From positions 124,001 through 188,000 of the forward strand of contig NZ_SACS01000005.1 in assembly GCF_004005945.1 (NCBI RefSeq): a stretch of DNA of 64,000 nucleotides, given 5' to 3'. This DNA comes from Rheinheimera riviphila. Its GTDB lineage: Bacteria; Pseudomonadota; Gammaproteobacteria; Enterobacterales; Alteromonadaceae. Shown one piece after another: positions 39,185-46,962 of the stretch. Position numbers and translations under genes: made by a program. Every line of letters starts with the position of its first letter. The first letter of the stretch is position 1. Under the pieces are notes generated by a model. It was not told the DNA's origin and ran no database searches. It worked only from the letters and a program-made list of their open reading frames with translations.

Positions 39185-39712
39185 GCATTCTGGCTTTACA
39201 AAATCTGCCGCTCGTCATGGTTCAAAATTGAAACTTATCGCTATCTGCTAAAATTATTTTCATTGCATAATCGCTTTTGTAGATATGCATTATTTTTACT
39301 GCCGTGTTGGGTCGATAACCACTTCATTCATATCACTTTTACCAAAACAACCTGCAATGCCCTGCTGCATAATTTCTTGTTTGAGCTGGCTGGATATCTA
39401 ACCGGCTATTCAGTTTTATTGCATCATTATCAGCTAGCGGACTATCTGGTCTGATGAGTGGCGTGTTAGGGGATTGGCGCGCTGCAGAAAACTTGTTATA
39501 ACAGGACTGCGCAAACTTCCACCAGCCGCTGCGGTGATGCCGCTTCGACACAGTGGTACGATCAGCAAGTTATTGATTTGCATAGCGCGCTCTGCTCTTT
39601 AGAATGAGCGGCTTTTCGCCCTACAGCGCAAAGATTGGCAAATACACCCCGAATCTTCAAGGATGAAGGGTACAACAAAAGCCCACAGGGCTCAGCGTCA
39701 GGACCTCTTACC
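39185..39712. other. rpmE-maeB intergenic region
   Basis: Over 500 bp with no supported gene. It is AT-rich in the first half. The only recognisable element is a copy of the dispersed palindromic repeat near its end. Short open frames here lack ribosome sites and family features. Confidence 0.5.
39642..39672. repeat. Dispersed palindromic repeat, copy upstream of the malic enzyme gene
   Basis: The sequence runs ACCCCGAATCTTC then AAGGATGAAGGGTAC, nearly identical to the copy after typA. It lies 40 bp upstream of the malic enzyme start, and an in-frame upstream extension of that gene would read through it. Confidence 0.75.
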
Positions 39713-40954
39713 ATGTCAGATTTCAGAGAACAAGCACTGCGGTATCATGCCGAACCTAAGCCAGGCAAAATCAGTATTGAGATCAGTAAGCCCGCCGAAA
39801 CCGTCAAAGACTTAGCGCTGGCGTACAGCCCTGGCGTGGCCGAGCCGGTGCGCGAAATTGCTGCCAATCCGGACGATGTTTACAAATACACCGCCAAAGG
39901 CAATTTGGTGGCGGTCATTACCAACGGTACCGCGATTTTAGGTTTGGGCAATTTAGGCCCTATGGCTTCTAAGCCGGTGATGGAAGGTAAGGCTTTGTTA
40001 TTTAAACGCTTTGCCAATCTGGACTCGATTGATATTGAAGTCACCCATCGCACCACCGAAGATTTTATTAATACCGTCGCCAATATTGCAGACACTTTTG
40101 GCGGCATTAACCTCGAAGATATTAAATCGCCAGAATGTTTTGAAATTGAAAAAGAGCTGATTAAACGCTGCAATATTCCGGTATTTCACGACGACCAGCA
40201 CGGTACAGCAATTGTCACTGCCGCGGGTCTTCTGAATGCTCTGGAAATTCAGGGCAAAGACATTGGTAAAGTCACCATCGTTTGTATGGGGGCGGGTGCT
40301 GCCGCTATTGCCTGTATGGAGCTGCTGATTAAATGTGGCGCCAAACGTGAATACATTTATATGCTTGATACCAAAGGCGTTATTCACACCCGTCGTGACG
40401 ATTTAAACAAATACAAAACCTTATTCGCCAATAATACCGATAAACGCACCTTAGAAGATGCGCTGGATGGTGCCGATGTGTTTGTGGGGGTGTCCGGGCC
40501 TGATGTATTACCGCCGGAAGCTTTAAAGTTAATGGCTGATAAACCAGTGATTTTTGCCTGTTCTAACCCGGATCCGGAAATCAAACCTGCATTAGCGCAT
40601 GCGGTACGTTCGGATTTAATCATGGCAACCGGCCGTTCGGATTATCCGAATCAGGTGAATAACGTGTTGTGTTTCCCGTTTATTTTCCGTGGTGCTTTAG
40701 ATGTACGCGCCAGCGTGATCAACGACGAAATGAAAGTGGCTGCGGTACACGCCATTCGTAGCATCGCCAAAGAGCCAGTGCCGGAGTCAGTGCTTATTGC
40801 CTCTCAGGTTGCCAGTCTGGAATTTGGCAAAGAATACATTATTCCAAAACCTATGGATCCACGCTTGTTACCACGGGTCGCCAAAGCAGTGGCCGATGCG
40901 GCAGTAGCTTCGGGTGTAGCACGGATTGAAATGCCTGCGAATTACATGCAGTAG
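39713..40954 (+). CDS. maeB: Malic enzyme, short form (malate dehydrogenase, oxaloacetate-decarboxylating)
   Basis: 413 residues. Converts malate to pyruvate and CO2 with NAD(P)+. Motifs are the catalytic region AYSPGVAEPV, the metal/substrate site PVFHDDQHGTAIV, and the dinucleotide-binding loop VCMGAGAAAIACMELL with downstream VSGPDVL and FACSNPDPEI. It lacks the C-terminal phosphotransacetylase-like domain of the 759-residue E. coli MaeB, so the symbol refers to the catalytic part only. I chose the ATG at 39713; 26 upstream in-frame codons include the palindromic repeat and are not family-like. Confidence 0.93.
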   Translation: MSDFREQALRYHAEPKPGKISIEISKPAETVKDLALAYSPGVAEPVREIAANPDDVYKYTAKGNLVAVITNGTAILGLGNLGPMASKPVMEGKALLFKRFANLDSIDIEVTHRTTEDFINTVANIADTFGGINLEDIKSPECFEIEKELIKRCNIPVFHDDQHGTAIVTAAGLLNALEIQGKDIGKVTIVCMGAGAAAIACMELLIKCGAKREYIYMLDTKGVIHTRRDDLNKYKTLFANNTDKRTLEDALDGADVFVGVSGPDVLPPEALKLMADKPVIFACSNPDPEIKPALAHAVRSDLIMATGRSDYPNQVNNVLCFPFIFRGALDVRASVINDEMKVAAVHAIRSIAKEPVPESVLIASQVASLEFGKEYIIPKPMDPRLLPRVAKAVADAAVASGVARIEMPANYMQ

Positions 40955-40965
40955 TTTTTATAGTT

Positions 40966-40994
40966 ATACCCGCATCTTCAACGATGAAGGGATA
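40966..40994. repeat. Dispersed palindromic repeat, copy downstream of the malic enzyme gene
   Basis: ATACCCGCATCTTCA then ACGATGAAGGGATA, a diverged copy 11 bp after the stop codon. With the copy upstream, the gene is bracketed by two members of the family in the same orientation. Confidence 0.7.
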
Positions 40995-40996
40995 AT

Positions 40997-41022
40997 AAAA
41001 AAACCCGCCAATTGGCGGGTAT
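40997..41022. terminator. Terminator between the convergent malic enzyme and metJ genes
   Basis: AAAAAACCCGCC-AATT-GGCGGGTATT is a perfect 7-bp GC-rich stem. The A-tract makes it a strong terminator for the minus strand (metJ); it is weaker for the plus strand. Confidence 0.8.
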
Positions 41023-41102
41023 TGCGTACTGTTGATTTGTCATTATTTTTTTAATAGAACTGACGCTTTAAATACAACATCTACTACTTTAAGTGCGACA
41101 GT

Positions 41103-41438
41103 TTACTCCTCGTCGGAGTCGGCTTCCTGGATCACTGGAATAGGTTTGCCCATGCTGGTCAGAATGTTACGTACTTCGACCGGGATTTGATGCGGGTTAT
41201 CTTTACGCAAATCTTCATCGGCTGGCAGTGGCTGACCGGTAAATGCATGCAGGAAAGCTTCACATAATAATTCGCTGTTGGTGGCATGACGTAAGTTATT
41301 GACTTGACGACGAGTTCTTTCATCGGTCAGCACTTTTAATACATTCAGCGGGATAGAAACGGTGATTTTTTTCACCTGTTCTGATTTTTTGCCATGTTCT
41401 GCATACGGATGAACGTATTCACCATTCCACTTAGCCAT
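41103..41438 (-). CDS. metJ: Methionine repressor MetJ
   Basis: A 111-residue ribbon-helix-helix repressor that uses S-adenosylmethionine as corepressor. The DNA-contacting ribbon and following helices ([40 protein letters not shown]) are almost identical to E. coli MetJ. The C-terminus is about 6 residues longer and acidic (EADSDEE). It is divergent from metB, with Met boxes between. Confidence 0.98.
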   Translation of the reverse strand: MAKWNGEYVHPYAEHGKKSEQVKKITVSIPLNVLKVLTDERTRRQVNNLRHATNSELLCEAFLHAFTGQPLPADEDLRKDNPHQIPVEVRNILTSMGKPIPVIQEADSDEE

Positions 41439-41540
41439 AGTTGTACCTTGATTTGTTTTTAGTTGCGTAGCGCATTTTGGGCCGGAATTTTACTTCTTTA
41501 TACGATGGGACACAAACAATGCGCAAGAAATAATCACTAC

Positions 41541-41594
41541 AGACGTCTAAATGTTTTGACTTCTTATTTTTCGGAAGTATACTTTTAGACGTCT
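41541..41594. promoter_or_regulatory. Met boxes between metJ and metB
   Basis: Two perfect AGACGTCT sites, at 41541-41548 and 41587-41594. Each is followed by a diverged half-match 8-mer (AAATGTTT and AAACGCCT), giving the tandem 8-bp array that MetJ dimers bind cooperatively. The second lies about 28 bp before the metB start. Confidence 0.92.
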
Positions 41595-41622
41595 AAACGC
41601 CTATATAAGCCCGAGGTTAATT

Positions 41623-42954
41623 ATGTCGACCCGCCATTCTGCCACTATTACTGCCCGCGCTGGCATTGCTCAGGACCCGGCCTATGGTTCGGTGACGCCA
41701 CCTTTGTATTTAACTTCGACTTACGAACTGAAGGCTTTTAAGCAGCCCGGCAAATATGATTATTCGCGTTCGAATAACCCAACCCGTGATTTACTCGGTG
41801 ATGCGTTAGCTGAATTAGAAGGCGGCGCCAAAGGTTTAGTCACCAGCACCGGCATGTCCGCTTGTGTGCTGGCGCTGCAACTATTAACACCAGCCGATAC
41901 GCTGGTGATCCCACATGATTGTTATGGCGGCAGCTATCGGTTGTTCGTCAATCTGGCCAATCGCAAACAAGCTTTTAAAGTGGTCATCGTGAATTTTCAG
42001 CAAGATAACTGGGCGGAATTGGTCGCAAACGCCAAACCAAAAATGATCTGGCTGGAAACGCCAAGTAACCCGTTACTGCAAATTACTGATATCAAAGCAG
42101 TCTGTGAGTTGGCGAAAACATTGGCGGCGCTGGTCGTGGTCGACAACACCTTTTTATCGCCGGTACTGCAGCAACCGTTGCAGCTTGGTGCCGACATTGT
42201 GGTGCACTCCACTACTAAGTATTTGAATGGCCACAGCGATATCGTCGGCGGTGCTTTGATCACCAAAGATCAGGCCACCGGCGATGAACTGAAATGGTGG
42301 GCCAACTGTTTAGGCCTGACCGGCGGCGCTTTTGACGCGCATCTGGTGCTGCGCGGTATCCGCACTTTATTACCGCGGATGAGAGCGCATCTGGAAAACA
42401 CCACGCTGATTGTGGATTTTTTACAGCAGCAAAAACTGGTGGCGAAAACTTATTATCCGGGGCTGAAAGATCACCCGGGTCATGCCATTGCGAAGGCGCA
42501 GCAAAACGGTTTTGGCGCTATGGTCAGCTTTGATTTAGCCGCTGACGAAGCTTATTTGCCGGTATTTTTTAATGCACTGCAATGTTTCACGCTGGCGCAA
42601 TCTTTGGGCGGTATTGAAAGTCTTATTTGTCACCCTGGGACTATGACCCACGCCTCGATGGATGCAGCAGCGCAAAAAGCTGCTGGCATGGGGCCAACGC
42701 TTATTCGTTTATCGGTGGGCATTGAAGATAGTCGCGATTTGCTGGCGGACTTAGCCCAGGCTTTTGCGGCCGTTGAGCAGGCGATGTTGGCCGATGATGT
42801 GAAGCCGGTGTCCACGGCTCCTGAAGCTGTCGCTCCGGCAGCAACTTTCGTTCAGGAAGCAACTCGCGCTCCGGCCACGTCAAATAAGGTTGCTACGGAC
42901 GCGCAGTCGCAACAAGAATTTCGTTTAAACCCGGCTTTAGCCGCTTTTTGGTGA
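41623..42954 (+). CDS. metB: Cystathionine gamma-synthase with a C-terminal extension
   Basis: A PLP enzyme joining O-succinylhomoserine and cysteine to cystathionine. The core (1-389) matches E. coli MetB (386 residues): the phosphate/PLP residues in STGMSACVLAL, LETPSNPLLQ, VVDNTFLSP and the Schiff-base lysine K199 in HSTTKYLNGHSD. Residues about 390-443 are an added Ala/Pro/Thr-rich tail ending RLNPALAAFW. A cystathionine gamma-lyase or O-acetylhomoserine role is less likely given metJ and metL. The last codons overlap or abut metL. Confidence 0.93.
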   Translation: MSTRHSATITARAGIAQDPAYGSVTPPLYLTSTYELKAFKQPGKYDYSRSNNPTRDLLGDALAELEGGAKGLVTSTGMSACVLALQLLTPADTLVIPHDCYGGSYRLFVNLANRKQAFKVVIVNFQQDNWAELVANAKPKMIWLETPSNPLLQITDIKAVCELAKTLAALVVVDNTFLSPVLQQPLQLGADIVVHSTTKYLNGHSDIVGGALITKDQATGDELKWWANCLGLTGGAFDAHLVLRGIRTLLPRMRAHLENTTLIVDFLQQQKLVAKTYYPGLKDHPGHAIAKAQQNGFGAMVSFDLAADEAYLPVFFNALQCFTLAQSLGGIESLICHPGTMTHASMDAAAQKAAGMGPTLIRLSVGIEDSRDLLADLAQAFAAVEQAMLADDVKPVSTAPEAVAPAATFVQEATRAPATSNKVATDAQSQQEFRLNPALAAFW

Positions 42955-42959
42955 GTGTG

Positions 42960-45404
42960 ATGGCAGTACAATTTTCAACAGCTTTTAATGCAACGACCTT
43001 TTCTGCAACAACTGTGGCCTCTGCGCTGGTGGTGCATAAATTTGGTGGCAGCAGCTTAGCTTCGGCCGAACGTTTTCATGCAGTAGCGGATATTTTATTA
43101 GCGCAGCCGCAAGCTTCAGCCTGGGTCGTGGTGTCAGCACCAGGTGATACCACTGACGCGCTATTAGCCTTGCTGGATGCCGCCGCCGACCAAACCGCGC
43201 TGGAGCAACATTGGCAGGCACTGTCACAGCAATTGCGCTTGTTGGTGACCCGTACTTTATCAGTGGCGACAGCGCCTTTGGTGCTGAATCAACTGAACAG
43301 CTGGCTGGCCGATGTGCCGGTGGCAGCGCAGGCCGGTCGGCACAATGATGTGTTGGCGATTGGCGAAAAACTCTCAACGCTGCTGCTCAGTCATTTACTG
43401 CAGGATCGTGGTCAGCAGGCTACGGCGATTGATGCCCGTGATTTCCTGCGCCTCGATGGTCAGCAAGTGCAGTGGCAGCAATCAGCGGAGTTATTGCAGC
43501 AACTAGTACAGCCAGGTTTTAACGTGGTAACCGGTTTTATTGCCCGCACTGTTGATGGTAAAAGTATCACCCTTGGCCGCAATGGCAGCGACTACTCGGC
43601 GACCATTGTCGGCCGTTTGGTGCTGGCGCAAAGCATTAATATCTGGACTGATGTTGATGCCATTTACAGCGCCGACCCACGCAAGGTGCCGTCCGCCCGC
43701 GCTTATCGGCAAGTGCCGTTTGCACAGGCCCGCACTTTAGCGCAACTCGGAAATCCGGTATTACATGCCAAAACCTTAAGCCCGCTGGCAGATTTTAATG
43801 CCGAATTGGTGGTACGCAGCAGTTACGAGCCAGAGCAACCCGGTTGTCGGGTCAGCCGCCAGGCCGCAATTGAAGTGCAGTTTGTGACCGATTTAGCCGA
43901 TGTGGTGCTGGTGACTTTCCCAAAAAGCCAGCAAGTAACGGCTGAACAAGCGGCGGCTGCGCTGCAAAGCACGGTGTTTGCCGTGCCGGGTGATGTCAAA
44001 AGCTGGGTGGTCGAGCAAAAAAATCTCGATGCACTGCTGAGCTTTTTAGGCCAACAACAGATTTACCCGCGCGTGAGTAGCGCCCAGTATCAGGCGATTG
44101 CCTGGGTCAAACCGGCCGCCAAACAACAGCAGCAATTATCGCTGCAGGCGGCGCATTGGCTGGAGCGACAACAACCGGCTTTTAGCTTTGAAAATGCTGA
44201 ACTGGCGTTATGGCTCTTTCAGCCGCCGTTGTCAGCGCGCGAACTGACGGAATTCCATCAATTATTATTGCCATCACAAGTGCGGTTGAACGTAGTAGTG
44301 GCCGGTACCGGTAATGTCGGTTCAGAATTTCTGGCGCTACTTGGCAAGCAACAACAAGCTTTTACCGGGCAAATCGAGCTGAAACTGGCCGGGGTGTTTA
44401 ATTCCCGCCAAGCCTGTTTTAGTGATGATTTAACGGTACAAAACTGGCCACAGCAGTTAGCGACAGCGCCGGCTTATCAGAAACAGGAACTCCTGGATTA
44501 TTTAGCAGCGCTGCCAAGCCCGAAAGTGCTGGTGGATATCACGCCAAGCAAAGCTTTTGCTGAAGGGTATGGCGATTTTGTGCAAACCGGTTGTCACTTG
44601 ATTAGCGCCAATAAACAAGGCGTGACCTTGCCGCTGGCGCAATATCAGCAAATCAGTGCTTTAGTGGCTGAGCAGCAAGTCAGCTGGCTGGCCAATACCA
44701 CAGTTGGCGCCGGATTACCGGTACAACGGATTTTGCAGGAGCTGCAAAGCTCAGGCGATCATATTCAGCAAATCAGCGGTATTTTTTCCGGTACTTTGTC
44801 CTGGTTATTGTGTAAATACGACGGTAGTGCACCGTTTTCAGAATTTGTCACGAAGGCCCAGGCCGAAGGTTTGACTGAACCGGATCCACGTGATGATTTA
44901 TCTGGTAAAGACGTGCAGCGTAAATTGCTGGTGTTAGCACGGGAACTTGGTTTAACCCTGGATATCAACGATATCGAATTGACGCCCTTATTGCCGGAAG
45001 GTCTGGAGCAGGGCAGCTGGGACGAGTTTTGGTTAAAACGCGATGAGCTGGACAGTGCAGTCGCAGCGACTTTTGCCACAGCTAAAGCCGCTGGGCAAGT
45101 GCTGCGTTATGTTGCGACTTTAACCGTGACTGCTGAAGGTCCAAAGGCCAATGTGCAGCTGTTAAGTGTGGCGCCGGATCATCCGCTGGCTGCAATTCAG
45201 GCCTGTGACAACGTGTTTGTGATTGAGTCTGACTGGTATCAGGCCAATCCGTTGGTGCTCAAAGGTCCTGGCGCAGGCCGGTTGGTGACGGCTGGTGGTA
45301 TTCATGCGGATTTGGCTATTTTAGCCCGTCAACAAATGGCTGCTGCCAAAGCTGCTCGCCATTCACAAGCACAAGCTGCTGCCTGGGCCAACGAGCGCGC
45401 GTAA
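42960..45404 (+). CDS. metL: Bifunctional aspartokinase II / homoserine dehydrogenase II
   Basis: About 814 residues. The N-terminal aspartokinase (about 20-290) has KFGGSSLASAERF and NGSDYSATI. A degenerate regulatory segment follows. The homoserine dehydrogenase (about 455-800) has the NAD-binding GTGNVGSEFLALLG, SGTLSWLL and the catalytic region DPRDDLSGKDVQRKLLVLAR. The metJ-metBL arrangement and Met boxes identify the methionine-repressed isozyme. The ATG at 42960 is 5 bp after the metB stop; GTG at 42957 is an alternative. Confidence 0.94.
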   Translation: MAVQFSTAFNATTFSATTVASALVVHKFGGSSLASAERFHAVADILLAQPQASAWVVVSAPGDTTDALLALLDAAADQTALEQHWQALSQQLRLLVTRTLSVATAPLVLNQLNSWLADVPVAAQAGRHNDVLAIGEKLSTLLLSHLLQDRGQQATAIDARDFLRLDGQQVQWQQSAELLQQLVQPGFNVVTGFIARTVDGKSITLGRNGSDYSATIVGRLVLAQSINIWTDVDAIYSADPRKVPSARAYRQVPFAQARTLAQLGNPVLHAKTLSPLADFNAELVVRSSYEPEQPGCRVSRQAAIEVQFVTDLADVVLVTFPKSQQVTAEQAAAALQSTVFAVPGDVKSWVVEQKNLDALLSFLGQQQIYPRVSSAQYQAIAWVKPAAKQQQQLSLQAAHWLERQQPAFSFENAELALWLFQPPLSARELTEFHQLLLPSQVRLNVVVAGTGNVGSEFLALLGKQQQAFTGQIELKLAGVFNSRQACFSDDLTVQNWPQQLATAPAYQKQELLDYLAALPSPKVLVDITPSKAFAEGYGDFVQTGCHLISANKQGVTLPLAQYQQISALVAEQQVSWLANTTVGAGLPVQRILQELQSSGDHIQQISGIFSGTLSWLLCKYDGSAPFSEFVTKAQAEGLTEPDPRDDLSGKDVQRKLLVLARELGLTLDINDIELTPLLPEGLEQGSWDEFWLKRDELDSAVAATFATAKAAGQVLRYVATLTVTAEGPKANVQLLSVAPDHPLAAIQACDNVFVIESDWYQANPLVLKGPGAGRLVTAGGIHADLAILARQQMAAAKAARHSQAQAAAWANERA

Positions 45405-45413
45405 TACCTCAAG

Positions 45414-45445
45414 GTCAGAGTCAATGCTTTAGCATTGGCTCTGAC
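45414..45445 (+). terminator. Strong hairpin downstream of metL
   Basis: GTCAGAGTCAATGC-TTTA-GCATTGGCTCTGAC forms a 14-bp stem with a single G-T pair, 10 bp after the metL stop. There is no T-tract, so it may be an mRNA-stabilising or Rho-assisted end rather than a classical terminator. Confidence 0.55.
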
Positions 45446-45496
45446 TTCGTACACCTGCGATCTTACCCCGAGCCTTGCTCTCAAAAGATTGACTCT

Positions 45497-45590
45497 CAAA
45501 AAATGAGCCTCAAAGCATATGCATCCAAAACATGTGCTTCCAAAGCATATGCTCCCAAAACATATGCTTCCAAAACACCGGCTGTCAAAA
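45497..45590. repeat. 15-bp tandem repeat array
   Basis: Five clear units begin at 45511, 45526, 45541, 45556 and 45571. The pattern is CAAAgCATATGCttC with a CAAAa variant; a truncated leading unit starts at 45497. Because the period is a multiple of three, all frames show pentapeptide repeats; the plus frame from 45503 reads KAYAS, KTCAS, KAYAP, KTYAS, KTPAV. Confidence 0.85.
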
Positions 45591-45769
45591 ATTTGGCAGT
45601 TCGAACAGCTCGCGGTCCATCTCACGAAATACAAGGTCTTGACGCAAGATCGTCAGCAATCTGCGTTCCGATTGCCGCAACGACATTTTCTTCCGCTCGA
45701 TCGGCAGATGCTTGCCGCCAGCACGAGATTTGGGGCGGCGCAAAGTACAGAGCTGTCGGCCTGAAATAG
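45503..45769 (+). other. Doubtful repeat-containing open frame
   Basis: An 88-codon frame starts ATGAGCC and spans the 15-bp repeat array. It encodes pentapeptide repeats followed by a Ser/Ala-rich stretch with no recognised domain. No ribosome site precedes the start, and another plus-strand frame and an antisense frame are equally open, so the openness follows from the repeat. Listed because this otherwise gene-free 655-bp region has no better candidate; a decayed gene is also possible. Confidence 0.2.
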
Positions 45770-45875
45770 ATGCTGCCGATGACGGCCAAAATATCTACGC
45801 CATTATATTTTCATATAATTCATATGGATAGTCAGAATTTCTTTGAGTGTTTCGACAAAGTGCGCCACGGATCCC

Positions 45876-46012
45876 AGGCGTAGCCTCCCAGCTATTTGTT
45901 GTTTTCAGGCATAAATGGCGGCCAAGAAATTGGCATTTATTGTTGGCCTGATAGTTGCTCTATCACATTGTAAGGATTACTGACCCTGCCTCAGGAACGG
46001 GCGCGATGTGAT
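45876..46012 (+). ncRNA. Structured 5' leader upstream of the double-glycine peptide gene
   Basis: A nested stem is visible: CAGCTAT (45889-45895) with ATAGTTG (45951-45957), CAGGC (45906-45910) with GCCTG (45946-45950), ATAAAT (45911-45916) with ATTTAT (45935-45940), and GCCAA-GAAA-TTGGC (45921-45934) closing on a GAAA tetraloop. A competing hairpin TGATAG-TTGCT-CTATCA (45949-45965) uses the 3' strand. A further pair is ATCACAT (45962-45968) with ATGTGAT (46006-46012). A small AGGC-GTA-GCCT hairpin lies upstream. The strand is inferred from the downstream gene. It fits no riboswitch class I can name. Confidence 0.5.
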
Positions 46013-46059
46013 GACAATAAAAAAACAGACAAATAAACTTACAAATTAGGGATTTACTC

Positions 46060-46242
46060 ATGAAGTTATTCAATGCACAATCGAACGATACACAAGTCAA
46101 CCAGATCAAAGCCGCTGTTGCGACAATTGACACTTTAGAGTCTAAAGTGTTGGTATCAAAAGATTTATTAGCTACGGTTGCGGGTGGTGTTAATGAAGTT
46201 GTGCGCCCTTGGCCACCAACAGATCTGGGTTCAAACTTATAG
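46060..46242 (+). CDS. Putative double-glycine-leader peptide precursor (bacteriocin- or RiPP-like)
   Basis: A 60-residue peptide. The leader ends VSKDLLATVAGG with Gly42-Gly43. Relative to the cleavage point, V-12, S-11, L-7, V-4, G-2 and G-1 fit the double-glycine leader consensus processed by C39 peptidase/ABC exporters. The predicted core is 17 residues, VNEVVRPWPPTDLGSNL, with an RPWPP motif and no cysteine, so no lanthionine or disulfide is expected. TAGGG lies 8 bp before the ATG. No exporter or modification enzyme is nearby. A membrane protein gene starts 6 bp after the stop. Identity and activity are inference. Confidence 0.65.
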   Translation: MKLFNAQSNDTQVNQIKAAVATIDTLESKVLVSKDLLATVAGGVNEVVRPWPPTDLGSNL

Positions 46243-46248
46243 GCAAGA

Positions 46249-46854
46249 GTGAACAGAGCAAAAAATACCGCTAAAGATTTATTGTGCCTGACAGTTTGTA
46301 CATTGTCTTTGGCGGCTATTTTTTACTTCGGGAATACCTTATACAACTATCTTGCAACGACTATTGCCATCCTGACCGTTGGCTTTTTTAGTTTATCCCG
46401 CCGCGAAAATTTGCCGATCTTACTGTTTGTGATTGGCATACAGCTTCTTGAATTTACCCTGGGCACGATGTTAGAACGGGTCCAATTATTACAATTAACC
46501 GCCGCTTCATTGCTTGACCTCTTATTGGCATTTTGTATCGTGCACTACCATAACGACCCAGCACTTCGCAGACTATTTAAAATCAATGAACCGGTAAAAC
46601 GAGTGCCGCAAGTGTATCTAATATCACTGGTGCTGGCATTTTCGTCGTTATTTTCGTTTTTGATGGCAGGCGAAGTGATGTTTTATTACATCGATAAGAA
46701 CATCTTTAATGGTGAGGTGCCGCTTTTTTATAGCATCAGTGGTTCGGTAAAACTGACGATTAAAGTGTTGTTTGATTTAGCAATTTGGTCGTTGTTACTG
46801 ACCCCGGGCCACTGGAAATTTTTACGTCGCATCGAACAGCGATTTGATCTGTAA
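46249..46854 (+). CDS. Six-helix membrane protein coupled to the peptide gene, possible immunity or handling protein
   Basis: 201 residues. About six hydrophobic helices are visible (LLCLTVCTLSLAAIFYFG; YLATTIAILTVGFFSL; LPILLFVIGIQLLEF; LLQLTAASLLDLLLAFCIV; YLISLVLAFSSLFSFLMAG; IKVLFDLAIWSLLL), with short loops and a basic C-terminus (RRIEQRFDL). It has no CPBP-protease or transporter signature I can see. The start is GTG, 6 bp after the peptide gene stop with AGGCAAG as ribosome site, which implies translational coupling. The stretch looks more AT-rich than its neighbours. An immunity role is inferred from context only. Confidence 0.6.
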   Translation: MNRAKNTAKDLLCLTVCTLSLAAIFYFGNTLYNYLATTIAILTVGFFSLSRRENLPILLFVIGIQLLEFTLGTMLERVQLLQLTAASLLDLLLAFCIVHYHNDPALRRLFKINEPVKRVPQVYLISLVLAFSSLFSFLMAGEVMFYYIDKNIFNGEVPLFYSISGSVKLTIKVLFDLAIWSLLLTPGHWKFLRRIEQRFDL

Positions 46855-46962
46855 CCAACTTCGTTCATCGCAAACCGACTCGAATCGGTGGTGAATTCCA
46901 CAGAAGCACGCCCTTTCTACGTTATGCTAACAATCTGAAATCCAAAGTCTTCCGGGAGTTGC

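Noticed and set aside
39170-39454. Open frame after rpmE
   Set aside because: It starts inside the rpmE terminator, has no ribosome site, and its hydrophobic composition reflects AT-rich sequence.
39635-39712. 26-codon N-terminal extension of the malic enzyme
   Set aside because: It begins at TTG, reads through a palindromic repeat and does not resemble family N-termini; the ATG at 39713 does.
45497-45590. CRISPR-like array
   Set aside because: Units are contiguous 15-mers with no spacers, no cas genes are present, and the unit is too short.
45329-45634. Minus-strand frame with CFGSx pentapeptide repeats downstream of metL
   Set aside because: Its openness is explained by the 15-bp repeat period, it overlaps metL, and it has no ribosome site.
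45840-45960. c-di-GMP-I (GEMM) riboswitch in the leader of the peptide gene
   Set aside because: A GAAA tetraloop is present, but the conserved core segments and their order (GCAAACC..., GGUAGC...) are not.
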